A stretch of DNA of 64,000 bases from Glycine soja (taxonomy: Eukaryota; Streptophyta; Magnoliopsida; Fabales; Fabaceae), in assembly GCF_004193775.1 (NCBI RefSeq), contig NC_041010.1, forward strand, positions 37,561,562 to 37,625,561. Direction: 5' to 3'. This document shows, in pieces, positions 24,170-38,950 of the stretch. The position numbers and the translations under genes are program-made. The notes under the pieces were generated by a model. That model had not been told where the DNA came from. It searched no databases and was given only the letters and a program-made list of their open reading frames with translations. Within the stretch, counting starts at the first letter, position 1. Each line of letters opens with the position of its first letter.

Positions 24170-27100
24170 TTACCTGCAACTTACGCTCCAAGAAGGATGC
24201 GACTGATTTTTCTTACTTTCAGGCAATGCCACATACTTCTTCCAATCCTCAAGCAAAATTTTGAGATCATTGACTTTGTTTTCTAAACCAACACAACAAT
24301 TGGCATGCATTGTTGAGACCTTGTTGAAGTCCTCTGCATGCTGGCAAAACCCTCCAAAATAACTAGTGCTAAGGAACCTAACCTTCAGCTTCATGTTGGA
24401 AACGAAGGAGTCCTTTTTTATCTTGTTGAGCACATCCTGGTCATGCAACTTTGGGTAGGCATTCCTAGAGTTGAACCAGAACTTGTAGAACAAAATAGTT
24501 CGTTTATTCGATTTCACATAATTAAACCCTCCATTTGGATGGTTGTTTAAGTCATAGGAATTGCCATTGAAAAAATCACAAGCTATTTGGAAATCTGTGT
24601 CTTTGTAAAATTGTTTGAAAGGATCTCTAAGCCACATTATATCAGTATCCTGCAAAGGGAAACAAAAATATAAAATATTGAATGAGTTTGATTTTTATTT
24701 CAAAAGTTAACAAAATTATCACACATGACAATTTTTTGATTGGTTGACAATGTAAAAACTCTTTACTATGTCAATGCATATATTATTCAACTTTGAATCT
24801 AAATTCTTGTAGTCTTTGTTTGTGGTTGTGTGTGTGAAATTTGAATACTTTAAGAAGCTACTTTGCAAACAAAAATGTATATATATACCGTGAACACAAA
24901 GTTGTACCCCATATCAAGGACTGTACCAAGGAATTCAATTCTTCTCCACATCATGTGTAGGTAGTCTGCTGTCATGAAAAATGCTTCACCGGTGAAATTG
25001 TCACCTTTAGTCTCAACTTGGTAACAATGCTTGTGCAAAGCAAGGCAACGAGCATGTGCCTTTTGGTCCCAAGTTATTACCACCAAGTGATTCAAAAACT
25101 TTTTTGTCTGGTTCCCTAGGCGAAAACTCTCAAGAAAGAGGTCAAATATGGAACCTGGCTCTGCCCATGCATCATTTAGAGTTGTGATTATCACTGTCTT
25201 ATCCTTCATACATGCGTTTCTAAGGACACTCGCTAGCTTTGGATCATATCCAACCTGATGCATAAAAGCAAAGACTTACATCAAACACTTGGTAACCCAA
25301 GTTCACATTTCACAGAAGAATTTTATCAAACACATGATAGGGATGATGAGTCAAGAAGATAAAACAATCGAATCCCTTCCTACTTTCTAGAATACAGAGG
25401 CATCAAAGTTCAACAAGTCACATAATCTAAAATTTATGTAATAATCCACAATGGTTAGGAAAACATCCTAAAACAAAAAGTGGGCAAAAATGTGCATGCA
25501 AGACATCAAATAGGAATTGAATATACCATATGTGCTAATGGGGACATAAGCAAATCTAAGTAACAAAATGCTCCCCTCCATTTGCACATATAACCACAAA
25601 ACTAGTGGCATATATGACTAATTTGGGTGAAAGTTGTACACAAATTCTACATTGCCAGTGACCTCCAACCTCTCACTATTATGCAAGTATCCAACTATAG
25701 AATAGTAGCCGACAGTGTGAAATTATAACAATACCATTATTTATCATGGCATTCACAAAAGAATAATATCTAAAAAGGGAATTGCATCCCTTTATTCCCT
25801 TCCCACTTACTAGTATGTATCAATAATGAATAATCAAACAATTGGCTTGTAGCCACTATGGATCACAATGCCCCTTTTACCTAAAAATGCAATTAAGATT
25901 TTGCCTACTATGGTCAATTTAATCCTTAGCTGTTTAGTAAGTTTCACTTTCACATACATAAATGAGAAAATTGGGCATGATCAACACTTTTTTCTGCTTA
26001 AAATTTTTATTTCCATCAAATCAATTAATTGGTAATCTTTATAATCTTAATTAATCAATAATAACAGTAGTCAACCATGAGCCCACATTGGGACAACCAC
26101 GTGTCTGATGGCCACTATCTGGGCACATGGTTCACCAATATTGTCACAACGTGCAATATTACGACCTTGGAAAAATAAATAAAATTAACAATAATAATAA
26201 TAATAAAGTATAAACATTAATTAACTAAAATATAGTTAAGTCTTAAATGCAACAATATTATTTGTGGAGTCAGACGTAACGGATTAAGTATTGAAGTCTG
26301 ATGTGGCTAGCTTAAATCACGAAACAGAAGGTCAATTTCAATAGTTGAAGTATATCAATGGTTTTTCATTAATTATTGAGTCTGTTCAATGTGTCATTTC
26401 GCATTTATTGACCATAAAATAAAAAGAAGTTTGCTTCTTTTTTTTTTGTTGAATCGAAAAAGAAGTTTTCTAATTGAAATATTATTGCTAGTTTGGATTT
26501 TTTTCTTTAAAAAAAATGTTTTAAAACTTTACGTTACTCTAAAACCCACCTTGGTTATTTTTTTCTTTCAAAAGATATTTCTTAAAATATTTCAGTTTCT
26601 TTTAAAACTGATTTTCTTCAGTCAAACAAAAATATGAAACTGATTTTCTAGTAGAAGACATAAACAATTTGACTATAGCTGTTATTTTTCTGAGATCATA
26701 GTAACGCCCTAGAGTTCAAATATACTATTTTTTCTATGAACTGATTTTTTTAATAAAAGAATATTTCTTTTAAATACTTAAAATCAATTCTAAGAGTTTA
26801 CGGTAACAAAACTGTTGAATCATGGAATACAGTGAGCACTAATATATTTTCTTTTATACTACTTCCATCTCATATTAAATATCCGTTTGAGTATTTCAGT
26901 CTGTCGTAATACTAAAAGAGTTTAATTTTTATGTAAGTTAAAAAATTATATTATCAATAAATTAGATAATCATTTAATATATGACTTTTAAGCTATTATT
27001 AAAAAAATTATCATACATGAACAAAAATTATTTTTTTATTAAGAAGGAGACTGAAATTTTATAATTGAATGACAAGACTTACAATCTCACTATGTTAAAA

Positions 27101-29930
27101 ATGATAATTTTTTACCAATAATATCTCCATTTTTTGTTATCTCACCAAAAATACATAATTGAATCTACATATATATTTTGAGTCTTTTAATAATAATAAT
27201 TTTGTCAAAAATCATTTTTCCTTTAATTAATCATTTTTAAAGTGTATATTACAATAAGAAAATAATACTATAATTCGACACTGTGACTATCTTAAGCGCT
27301 TAACAAAAAAAGAAAGTGTCAAAATGGTGTAAAACTACTAGTTTGAGTGCATTAATTATTGCGCATCCTATAATCTGTCAGACAGCAGAACCAAAATTCC
27401 CATTGGTATATCTGAATTTCAAGAGATATTTTCTAGAGAGAAAGAGAAAAAGGGGACAGTTCGCACAAATTTATTAATCAATTAATTTCATCAATGTTCA
27501 AACGCCCAAGTTTAGTCCTTTAAAACTATGTAAAATACCAACAAACACCCCTCCCAAGTATAAGTTGAAATAATTTTAAGTAACCTTTATATTAGATTAA
27601 CAAAATTGTGAGTTTTATTACTAATAACTTACTTTCATAATTAAAGCATCAAACAGAAAATTACAGGCATAGGAGAGAGAAAAGACGAGTTTTTTTCAAT
27701 AAATAAAAAATTGCACAAATAATACAAGTTAAAAATTATTTATCTAAGTCATATAAATTAATCATTGTTCATGAGAAATTGATTCTCCCAAAACTAATTC
27801 CTCACCTTCACTTTCTTTCTTTATTTATTTTTATACGTTGAGAAGTCGGTTCTTAAAGAATCTTGATTTCAAAATGGGTTAAGAATCGATTTCTGAATGA
27901 GTCAAATTATTTATTTTCAATTTTATATTTATTTTTAAAAGAAAATATTTCTTTTTTCTTTTTTTAAGAATTTTTTATTTCCTTTTAATTTTTAATTTTA
28001 TGATTTATATATTTAAAAAAATAGTTGTAGGAATTAGTTAATTCTTTTAAAATTGTTATGGAGGTGAATTTTTTGTATTGTTTGTTCATGATGTTTTATT
28101 GATCGAATAACAATGTAATCTCATAAATATAAATTGTGGGCTAAATATAAATTTTATTAACAACAAATTAATTTTAATTTTTTTATATAAAGATTAAAAT
28201 ATTTTAAAAAAATGAAAATGACAAGTAAATGGATATTTAGTTTAGAAAAAAAATATTTTAATCATACAATAGTTTTGTTTTATTTTTCATTTTATTTTCA
28301 TTTAAAAATTATAGATGTAGTGTTATTTACATCATTGAAGAAAAAAAATATAAAAAAGCATAAATAAATATCATAATCTTTCATGTGTTAACATGATTAA
28401 AGTAGAGAATCTTAAAAAAAAGAAACAATAAAATTCTAATGATGAAATGAAAGTTAAAAAAACATAAGTATATATAATTAATAAAATGAAAATACAAAGA
28501 ATTTTCGCTCTCGATAAAATGAATAAAAAATATGCAAAAAATTAACTACAACATCTGCCAAATAATATTTTTAAATGATAAATATATACAATTAATAAAA
28601 CAATTTTTTAAAACAAATAAAACAAACTAATATAAAAACGTATAAAAAATGAACTTAAGAAATTAATTCTTAGAAAACCTATTTTTTAAATGAGTTTAAA
28701 AATGAAATTTTGTTCCTGAATAAAAACAAAATAAAAGTAGTTAAGAAATCAGTTCTTAGAAAATCGGTTTCTCAATAATATATATTTAATTTTTTTTAAA
28801 TATATAAATCATAAAAATGAAAATTAAAAGGAGATAAACAAAACATTCTTAAAAAAGATAAGTTAAATAGTTTAAAAACAAAATAAATAAATCTAAAATT
28901 AAAAAATATATATTTGATCTATTGAGAAATCAATTCCTAAAATAAGTGAAGGTGAGAAATCAATTTGAGGTTTAGGGATGGTAAATAATTTTTAACTTAT
29001 ATTATTTGTGTAATTTCACCATAAAGAGTATAAATAATTTTTAACTTATATTATTTGTGTAATTTTAGCATAAATAGTGATTTATGTCAAAAGAGTGGTT
29101 TATATCATTGTGGTAAATAATTTTTAACTTATATTATTTGCACAATTTTTTAATTTTTTATGAAATAAAAAACTCGAGAAAAGACTCATTCACAAATTAC
29201 AAATTCAAAAGATGACAAACTTTTTTAATTAGTAAGAAACTTTAGGCATGATGAGGTCCACTGAATGAGATGCATGTCCAATCAGCAACGGTAAAATATT
29301 TAGAAGAAGCCCCCACACGCCACTACCCATTTTTTGGTCCCCTTTTCCTTTATCAGTTACAAATCCATGAACCTTCTTCTTACGTATCTTTCTTTCTAAG
29401 AATCTCAGAATTTGCAAATAATAATATATACAAGTTAGTCTAAAAAATGGTTGAGTTGTGATTTTAACTTTCACACCATGATCTAAGCCAAGTTAACAAA
29501 AAGGGTTATCTTTTCACTTGATCAATTATGCCACTATTAGATAGCAATTTTAGGAAAAGAAACAAAAAGAATGAAATAGTGAGCTCCACTCAGAGAACAA
29601 ATGGCATAACACAACCTAACTGCATAAGCATTCCAAAAGCATAATTCTTTAGTTCATGTTTGGCATGGAGAATAACTCAAATTGACCCACAAAACAAAAA
29701 AGTATGATCAACCCAATCACAAGGCAAGCTTGAACAGCTAGAGCATAAAATAATTAAAAAAGTATCCAAATCCAATATTAAGAAATTCAACTTTTTTTTA
29801 TTGGTTTGCAAGAAAAATAAGCATCCAAAATCCAAAACACCCCCAAAATTCACTCCTTTCATTCTCCTCCATTCACCACCACTAATTCCAATTGCAAAAC
29901 ACACAACTTGGCACAAACATAGAGAGAGAA

Positions 29931-29969
<39 letters not shown>

Positions 29970-30180
29970 AACTCACTTTTGCTGACTCATCAATATAGTA
30001 ATGTGAGAAGCCAGGGAATCCAAAGGGAGAGGCAGTGTTATAGAGAAACATCCACAACACAGCAAACCCAACAAGGAACATGGTGAGTTGCATAGCCCTT
30101 CTGGCCCAAAGGTGGCTGCCACCGGAGCTCCACGGCTTGATGCCATCGCCGGCAGCGGTACCGGCGGTGGTGTCTTTCAT
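24170..30180 (-). CDS. Nucleotide-diphospho-sugar transferase, DUF271/PF03407 family (At4g15970-like)
   Basis: Three exons, 29977-30180, 24889-25254 and 24170-24649, join in phase at canonical GT-AG sites to give 349 residues plus a stop. Exon 1 encodes a short N-terminus and one membrane span (about residues 30-47, MQLTMFLVGFAVLWMFLYN), typical of a type II Golgi protein. Exon 2 holds TVIITTLNDAWAEPGS and the VVITWDQKAHARC block. Exon 3 opens with DTDIMWLRDP (D191-T-D193), the DxD motif that binds the metal and sugar nucleotide. Relatives act on cell-wall or arabinosylated glycans, but donor and acceptor cannot be told from sequence. Intron 1 is 4.7 kb and swollen by inserts. The end is SWSVSCR-stop, and a GTAATG at the stop could be a donor to a further short exon, so the last residues are uncertain. 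Confidence 0.88.
25255..27686 (-). other. Intron 1 of the transferase, 3' part
   Basis: AT-rich intron sequence with no open frame of note. It begins with homology to the copy A intron (cttggtaacccaa) and then becomes unique. No bounded transposon was resolved here. Confidence 0.6.
27687..29175. mobile_element. Long terminal-inverted-repeat element in intron 1 of the transferase
   Basis: The left arm starts GAGTTTTTTTCAATAAATAA and continues through ttgcacaaataatacaagtt. The right arm ends with the inverted copy (aacttatattatttgcacaa ... AAAAAACTC). The flanks carry a perfect 10-bp direct repeat GAGAAAAGAC (27677-27686 and 29176-29185), or 9 bp if one base belongs to the terminus. Inside, gagaaattgattct near 27773 pairs with inverted or direct copies near 28740 and 28925. 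A ttttaacttatattatttgt phrase is tandemly repeated three times near 28990-29135. No coding frame. Mutator-like is the best guess. Confidence 0.75.
29933..29965. repeat. (GA)n microsatellite beside the exon 1 splice donor
   Basis: About 16 AG dinucleotides, read as CT on the gene's strand, lie about ten bases inside intron 1 of the transferase. The open frame across it encodes only Ser-Leu repeats and is intronic. Confidence 0.95.
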
Positions 30181-30248
30181 TGGTTGAATAGCTCAATTGG
30201 GGTGGCAAAATTGGTCTCTTTGACTTCTTGAGAAGAAGACTATATCTA

Positions 30249-30268
30249 TTCTATATATATATATATGC
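30249..30268 (-). promoter_or_regulatory. Probable TATA region of the transferase gene
   Basis: A TATATATATATATA tract on the minus strand lies about 70-90 bp upstream of the ATG at 30178-30180. It is the only TATA-like element near the start. Transcription would begin about 30 bp further toward the gene. Confidence 0.5.
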
Positions 30269-30649
30269 ACAAACTATGATGTGTCTTTGAATATCTTTGG
30301 TTTCTTCACCAACAAAACAGCACCATGTATATATATGTGTGTGTGTTTGGAAGTATTTACGAAAAATTAAGGATTTTCCAAAGTTGTGTTTGTTTTTCGA
30401 CACTTTTTGTAGTCACATGATTTTACGAGGTGGGAGGTGATCGTGTGTGGGACGAGAAACAAAGGGGTTTGAAAAGAAACAGTTTCGAATGCATTATTAA
30501 CTGTGCACTGTGAATGTGATGAAGGGTGCGACAAGAGAGAGACATTGGAGAAGGAGGAGTGCTAGTGTGAGACTGGTCAGTGATCAAGTTGCAAAAGAAA
30601 CTTACTAAATAATATATTTGTTTTTATGAGTTATAGAAATTTATTAAAA

Positions 30650-32858
30650 AATCATATAAATATAATTATACGAGTGAAATTTATTAAATAAAAAGCGAAA
30701 GTCACACATATGCTAGAATGTTGACTAACATATTTTTGTCTTAATAAAATTGGAATCGAATGTTTTAAGTAAGATTTTTAATTCAAATCTTATTAAAAAA
30801 ATATATGATTAAAAGATAAGACTGATGCTAAAATATTTCAACAAAGATTTCAAACAATAATATGATAAAAAAAATATTACAATTAGAGGTGCCGAAGAAT
30901 ATAATAGAGGTAGAAATGAAGGCATATTATCCCAATTGCAGAAGTAAGTGCAAGAGCGGCCTAAGAATAAAGTAATTACACTTCAAATTTTAGATTCATC
31001 AATAAAAAAAATATTTATTATTACATTAGTTTTTATAAAATAAAAATTCATATATGTTAACAAAATAATCACATATATATTGATAAAAAAAACTCAACAT
31101 AGAACTCTCCTATTTAAAGTAAAAGAAAAATTAAAATTTATTTTAAGCCCTTATTTATTATTGGGTCAACCTGAGTAAGATGTTTTTGAAACTCAAGATA
31201 ACTAGTTTTATTAAATAATTATAATTTAATAAGTTAATTTTTTAATTATCAATTAATTTTTTAACTTTTAAATTTAAAGTTAATTTTTTAACTTTTAATT
31301 AATTTTATCGAACATAACATAATATTATTTTTATGATTTTGTTAAAGATGATTATTAAAATATGAATAAATGAAAGGAGTTTTTATTAAATTACGGTGAA
31401 AATGTATTGATAATATAAATATTATGGACAGATTTGATCACAGCTTGAGGTTAGATATTTGTGGTTCTTAATAAATTTCACTTTGTTGTTAAAAAAATAA
31501 ATGTTATACTTTTAATAATTTTTAATTTTTTCAATATCATTCTAAAGATCACAAAACCATTGTTTCTATATTATTCTGAAAAAAATTGAAATAATTATTA
31601 ACCCATATATTTGATCTTGTTATGATCCATGTATGACATAACCAAACTGTTGACTTGTATCTCTGTTTAACCTTCTTTTAATAAATTCACTTATTTTGTC
31701 GATTAAAAAAATTATTAACCCATATATTATAAATCATCGTCCTCATTTTTTTATGTAAAGATATTTTTTATTACTGGTATTTCAGTTTTCCATTATTTAT
31801 TTTATATAACTAAAATTTATAATAAATAAACATATCTAAATATATAAATCATATTATAATTAAAATTTGTAATTATTAATATTTTTGTACTTATAAATTA
31901 TATTTTAAATTTATGATAAATAATTTATATTGTGATATATTATGTTTTTAATTATTGATCATTTATTTTAAAAGTATCAAAATTTAAGTTAGAACTAAAA
32001 ATATTAAAAAAAAATAGACTGAAAAAAGATAAAATGTTAATATAAATATTTCAGGTGATATTAAAAGTATAACATAATATATCAAATCCATAATAAAAAT
32101 ATGTTTGAACTTTGAAGATAAAATATATATTTAAAATTTGTTTTGATATTCAGTTAGAACTTGTTAAAGAGTTTAATTGCTTGATATTAGAAGCATAGGA
32201 AGTATATCATTAAGAGTGTATTTTTCAAGATAAAATATATATTTAAAATTGATTTTTGATATTCAATTATTCGATTGATATTAGAAGTAAAAAAAATAAA
32301 AATACACCAAATGTATGTTAGGAAAGTGAAATCCATCCCTTCTTCATGAAAGAGAGTAGAGTATTCAAGTGAGTGAGAATGAATGTGAAAGAGAGTGAAG
32401 AGGTTAGAACAATAAGAGCACCTATAGACTTATACGTTTATATAAATAATAACTAATATGTATTTCAAGTTACTTTAAAAGAATTGTTTCTAATCCGTAC
32501 TCTTCATTTTTATTTTCATCTAATAGATAAAGTTTACTTATTCATTAAAATTTAAAATCATTAAATTAAAAGAAAATGAATAGCAGACTAGATAGTAACT
32601 CTTTTAACTTCTTCCCTTTATATTCTTTTTTAATTTAATAGTTCTAAAAAGTAACTCATTTATGATCATTAGATTAAAAAAATTAAGAGTGAAGATGAAA
32701 AGAATTATTTTAGAGGGTTTGTTTGGATAAGTTTATCCAAAAAAATACATTTAGGGGAAAATAAGAAGAATAAAAAGAAAATGAGTTTTTCTATAAGCAT
32801 TTAATGTACAAGCTAATCTATAAAGTTTTTTTCGTCTTTTAGATAGGTTATATCATAA

Positions 32859-32907
<49 letters not shown>

Positions 32908-35900
32908 ATATTAGTCCAAAATTATTTAATATGATGATCAAAATTAATCAAAATTAATGTAACATATATTTTTAAAAATATATTAAAATATAAATTATTG
33001 GCTTACATTATTATTATTCTTTAAATTTAACAAAATTTAACATAAACACTTAAGATAATATAAAATAATTTGTCGATTAGATTGACAAAATTCAACATGA
33101 ACGATTAAAATTTAATGTAATATGACTACTTAAAAAGTTGTGTGAGTTTTTTAAAAAAAATTATGTGACTTTTTAACATTAAATCTTAATCATCCATATA
33201 TAATTATACGATGATCTAAATTTAATCATTTCACTCTCATATAAAAATATTTTCTCCTATATAAGATATTTTCTCTATATAAATTAAATCTTATTTATTA
33301 ACTTAAATATGAATACATTATTAGGGAAAAAATTTAAAAGGAGAATATTTTAATTTTTTTATGTCCTTGGTCTTTCCTTACAAATTCTTAAAACAAAGAG
33401 GAGTAATAAAACAAAAAAACAAAAAAGATGATCCGGCCCCCCGGTAAAGGTCAATAATTCATGTTTCTTTTTTAACACAATATTAATCCATTGAAGGCAC
33501 CTTGTTAAGGTGGAATATTCCGCAGTTACCATTTATTTTTTTGTGCTCAATATTAAATATTAAATAAGATACGTACAACTATTGACATAAGTAATATAAG
33601 TTTGTGTCTTTTAAATAAATGATTGAAAATTTGAATGTTAATTAATTCTTAAATATGAAATAAATGATGTTAAAAAAAGATATCTAACTTATTTATCCTG
33701 ATGATAGAATGATTAATTATCACTTCCAATAACTATGACTTGGTATGAATAACATGCCGAGAAATGTACATAAAATGGAAAAGTATTATGTTGACTAGTG
33801 ATTGGGTAGTTTTATTTTAGTTTCTTCTGTGTCTGGTCAGGTGCTATCTAAAGGTGTCACATTCGGGGTGGTCCTTTTCTAGGAAGAAACTTTAGCCGTC
33901 TGCATGACTCTTCTGTTACACAATTCTTTTGTCCAAACCTCAGTGCTCCAATTTGAATTTACTACAACAGTTGAGTCTAAAGACTAAAATCTTTGTGGCT
34001 TGGAGGAAATTTTATTATCAATAGTATAAGGTGAGAAATCAATAGTGCTGATATCCTTATTATTATTTTTGATTTACCACTATTTATTTTTTATAAATGA
34101 AAACAGATATTATTTATTTAAGTTTATTTCTTTTATATATTGTATGAAACACTACAAAATTATTAAAAATAAAGTATTCCTTTGACTATGATAGAATAAT
34201 TTGAATGATGAAATGCTTTTAATAACATGTTAGATAAAATAAACTTGGGGAAAACCTTTACTATTACTCTTAAATTTCTAATCCCTGATTACTTGCCTAG
34301 TGTCAATTTATTATACAGTGTCTAGGAAAATAATATTTTTTTATTTAATTCACAATAAACAATTTTTCTATGCACAAATGTATCTCATTATTATACACAT
34401 TTATTTAAATTTTTTGAAATAATAATATAATTATTTTAAAATGAAACTCAAACTACACTGTCTACTAACTAAAAATTCTTGATATAACATCACCTTTTTT
34501 TCTTTTGCTAAAATAAGATATCTTTGTAGTGGAAACTAATAAGACTAGTCATTTCCAAAAGTTGAAATTGAAGAACAACTCTTTTTTTCACTAGTGTTGT
34601 TCCATTTACATAATTATAAATGAAACCTTTATTATTATTACATGCTTTTTTTAATGAACCCAAAATACTAACTGTATGATATTTTGTTTTGTTTTTTAAC
34701 TGAAGATAGATTAATTGTTTTTTTATTAGTAGATAGATTAATTAGTTTATATGTATATAGACCAGCCCAAAGGCATGTGATCGTAACAACATAATGTGTC
34801 ATATGGTATATATGGTTGGAAAAAAAAATGTGGCTTGTAATGTGAATTAAAAATCTTATTGCTAGATATATTATGATACACTATATCAAACAAAATGACA
34901 CTATGAAAGAAACGCATACATAATAAACACAGAAGGACAATGTATAAATTTTGGCCTCACACGGCAAATACTGGCCAATATGAAGCCTCTTCTTGGTGGT
35001 TCTTGGAAGGAGACAGGCAGCCAACACTTTTTTTTTTCCATCCAACTTCTTTAATTGAAGTAATTAGTTCACTTCATAAAATAAAATAAACAATTTTAAT
35101 TATTAATAATATTATATAATTATCAATAATAATTAATGATTTTCTCAATCATCAATAACTGAGAAAATTATTTATAATGAAATAAGTAGAAGAAGAAAAG
35201 AGATAGAGAGAGATAGATGGAGAAAAAAATGAAGTGAAAGAATGGCATATAAATATAAAAATATTGATATTTGCAGTGTATATAAGCGTTTCAATTTACA
35301 CAAGCTTTTTTTTTGTGTGCGTGTGTGTGTGTGAATACAATTTGCATAAGCTGTTTCTTTTTCTTATTATATTTTATTTATAATTTTCAGGGTATCCAGT
35401 AAAAGCGGACTTGAATCAAATATGTAGACAACTTGTTCCAGACGAATTTATTTTTTTTTTACTATTAGGGATGCGTTTGATTAAGAGGATAAAAAAAAGA
35501 TAATTTTTTGAATTAAATTAATATATAAAACATGTGAGTCTCGCGTAAAAGTATAAAATTTCTCTCTATTATTATTTTAATCTTCCAACAAACACAACTT
35601 TAATTATCCTTATTCTTCCTCTGTCTTTGATTATGTGTGTTTTTTTCTTTTCATTATTATTTTTGGTACTTTTATGGAATAAAATATTATGAATATGGAT
35701 ATTTAGGCTTTTTTTTTTACTTTTTTTTCTATCAGATTACTTATCAGATTTTCCTCCTTCCATTTTTCACAGCAAAATTGAGATATAAAAAAGAAAAATA
35801 ATTATATATCAATATTATAAATTTATTTTAAATAATCATCCAACTATATATCATAAATTTATTGATTTTTAAAATAATATCTTAAAGTAATTTGAGTGAT

Positions 35901-38900
35901 GTGTGATTAAATGATAATATAAAATTAATTTATATTCTCCAAATATATAAATTAAACTCATATAGAAAACCAAATATATATTAGGGAGTGGGTATTACAT
36001 ACATTTTAGAATTTATCCCTTGTATATTACTAGATACAATTTTTTCAGACATTTTATTGTATAAAAAGTCATGTTATAAAATTAAACATTAATCAAAGGC
36101 TTATAGTAATATTATTTTATAAACAAACTAATTAACAGACTTTGACATCGTTTGATTCAACTATTGCATCAACCTTACCATGTATATATTCCTTTGTAGT
36201 TGTGATCAGTATATTCTTATAGACAAACCAAGTAGAATTAGTCTAGTATTAGAGGGTCCAAATAGTTTAATTAAGGTTTTAGATTTAAACTATACTATTA
36301 TTATTGTACACATAACAATATATTCTTACAGATATTATGACTCGTTTCTCCGTTATTGTCGAAATTTTGAATTTTTTTTTTTCAAAGAATATATTTTACT
36401 AGTAGTCATGCGTAATGGCAACGGACGATTTTTTTCAATAGCGTGAACTTAACATAGTTTTTTAAAAAAAATAAACACACAATTAAAAATCAAAATTTAG
36501 TCAACATGTGTAAAAAAACATAAAATTCAGCACAAATTGAATTAAAAAAATACCAATATGCCTAATCACAGTTCAAATCCCTTTATTTATATCCCAAACG
36601 TATCTTCTACTTGAATCTGCATTGGTTTTGACGAGAAAGTTTCCAAATAAAATATAATCAATTAGCATAAATTATAATTTTCATAGAGCTAGTCAGAGAC
36701 CGCGAAATCCACACTAGGAAAGTTTAATAAAAAAAAAAGTTTGAAGGAATATAAGTTTAATAATTATAAAATGTGAAAAAGTTAATTTATCTATTTTCCA
36801 CATCACATGTCTTGGATGTGAAATTATCTTTAAGAACCAAATTTATAAATGTTGAGTGATTGTGATTGAAAACGTAGTTAGCAATTAATCTCCAGAACGG
36901 CTAAACGCACTCAATTTGCCCATTTGACTTTCAAGTAAACAGTCTTTCTTCCGTTTCAAAATAATAGTGGTACTAAATTGTAAGAAAAATAATAAATACA
37001 TAAAAAAATAATTTTATATATATCACCATTAATTTATTTATATATTTTAGTATTTATCACTAATATTATTAAAAAAATATAAATAAAAAATTAATTAATA
37101 TTATATTAAAAAATTAAAATGATAATTGAGACAGTTATTTTATATACGACAAATCGATAATTATAATGTGACATAGCAAGTAGTAGCAATTAAGGTCAGG
37201 CAAAAAGAGTTATTATTACGTCTTGCATTAATATCTATGAACAATTCACGCAATAAATTTTGCTGGTCAACTTTTAACATCTATAAAAAAAAGTAGTAGT
37301 ACTCAATATACTATAATAAAAACAATGTTAAAATAGTAAGTATTATAAAATACAGCGTATAATAAATACTCCTATAAAAAGTAAAACACGCCGTATATCA
37401 ATCCAATATAGTACAGTAATAATTTAACATTAAAATATTTATAAAAAAAAAAAAACAATACTTTCTCCGTCCTATTATAACTAACGTATAAAAAAATATT
37501 TTAAAATAATTTTTATTTTATTTTTTATGTAACATTATTATTTTTATTTATATCTCTTATAATATCAATAATAAATAATAAAATATATAAATAAATTAAT
37601 GGTGATATAAAATTAATAATTTTTATTTATTTATTATTTTTTATTGATTTATATAAAATAACCTAAAAATGACAATTATTTTATTACGGAAGTAGTAACA
37701 AAATAAACCTTATCTAACAAATTCAATATTTTGAAGTATAAGCCAGAATAATAAAATAAATATTATAAATAATATAATCATTAAAATAAATAGTGTAATA
37801 TAAAAAATATTCCAATAATAATAATAAAATAAAATAAATTTATCCTGTATCGTTATCAATAAAAAGGCAAAAATAAGAAATTCTATTTTATTTACACATA
37901 AAAACAAAGGGAAAAAATAATAAAATCTTACCTTATGAACAGAAGAAGATGAAAAAATATGCATATTATCTTATATGAAAATATAAAAAAGAAAATCTAA
38001 TCAATATTATATTTTCTTTTTTTAGAAGAGTAAATATTATATTTTCAAGACAAGGGAATAAATAAAAAATAAATAAAACTAAAAGCTGACATTTTAAAAG
38101 CTGATATTTTAAAAAATTATCAAATATTTTTTTTAACTAATTAAAAAAATAAAAAATTAACTAAAATATTTTGTCAAATATAATATATAATCTACCGAAC
38201 ATAATCATAGTCAACCATACTTAGTTACAAGCTTATTTTTTGGCAGGTTAAAACAAGAGAAACCAAAATGGGTTAGTAAAATTGCTAACTGATAAGTAAT
38301 GGAAAAGCTATTCTATTTCTACTCTTAATTCTACAACTAAAAGAAGTAAAAATAACATATTGATAGAGGGATATAATATATTTATAACAATTTTTTTCTA
38401 GAACCTATCTAGATAATATATTTATTGATTACTATTAAAAGAGAAATTAATACTAAGGATGAGCTTAAAAGTGCATATCACTATTAATATTCTATTCAGC
38501 AACAATAAATACTTTGTAACATTTGTAACAGTAACTTTGTCCCAACCCATTTAAAAAAATCGATTAAACAGGTTGGCCCAATTGACCCAATTGACCAAGA
38601 TCCATGGTTCCGAAAACAAATGTCATATTTTTTTATTGGTAAATATTAGTTATTAGTATTATTAATTTTTGTTAGTAGAATAAATAAATATCATATTTTA
38701 TTACATTTTTTTTTCATTCAAATAAACCTACACACTGCACGAGTATGACATCTCGTTATTCCCATAATATAACAGTATCTATTTAAAATAATCATGAATT
38801 TTTTATATCTGCAGTATAATTTGCAAATTTTGGACGAGAGAAAAGACGAGACATACTGAAACATGATGAAATAATTCATATAAAATAGAATTTGTAAAGT

Positions 38901-38950
38901 TTTGAATTCACGTGCCACTAATTCCAACGTGCAACATTGAAATGGCACTT
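30650..38950. other. AT-rich intergenic region
   Basis: Over 8 kb without a supported gene. It contains a TA microsatellite at 32862-32902, many A/T homopolymers and scattered less AT-rich patches (about 33840-33980 and 34960-35040) that show no open frame or family motif. Short open frames (36180-36446, 37710-37964, 38718-38948) have no domain, start context or homologous neighbour and are judged chance. Confidence 0.65.

Larger units (their letters stand above)
21760..30650. repeat. Right copy (B) of the segmental duplication
   Basis: Homologous in blocks to 1-8990 and in the same orientation, so the arrangement is a tandem duplication with unit starts about 21.76 kb apart. This copy keeps the intact transferase gene. 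It differs by its own insertions: a hAT-like element at 23048 and a long-inverted-repeat element in intron 1. It lacks the CACTA element of copy A. Confidence 0.85.

Noticed and set aside
29677..29976. Continuation of the transferase exon 1 frame into Ser-Leu repeats
   Set aside because: This is intron 1: a good GTGAGT donor precedes it, and the repeats come from a CT microsatellite.
36180..36446. Plus-strand open frame of 88 codons in the large spacer
   Set aside because: AT-rich codons, no domain, and no conserved neighbour or promoter.
36568..36590. GTTCAAATCC-like word resembling a tRNA T-arm
   Set aside because: No acceptor stem, D-arm or anticodon arm can be fitted around it.
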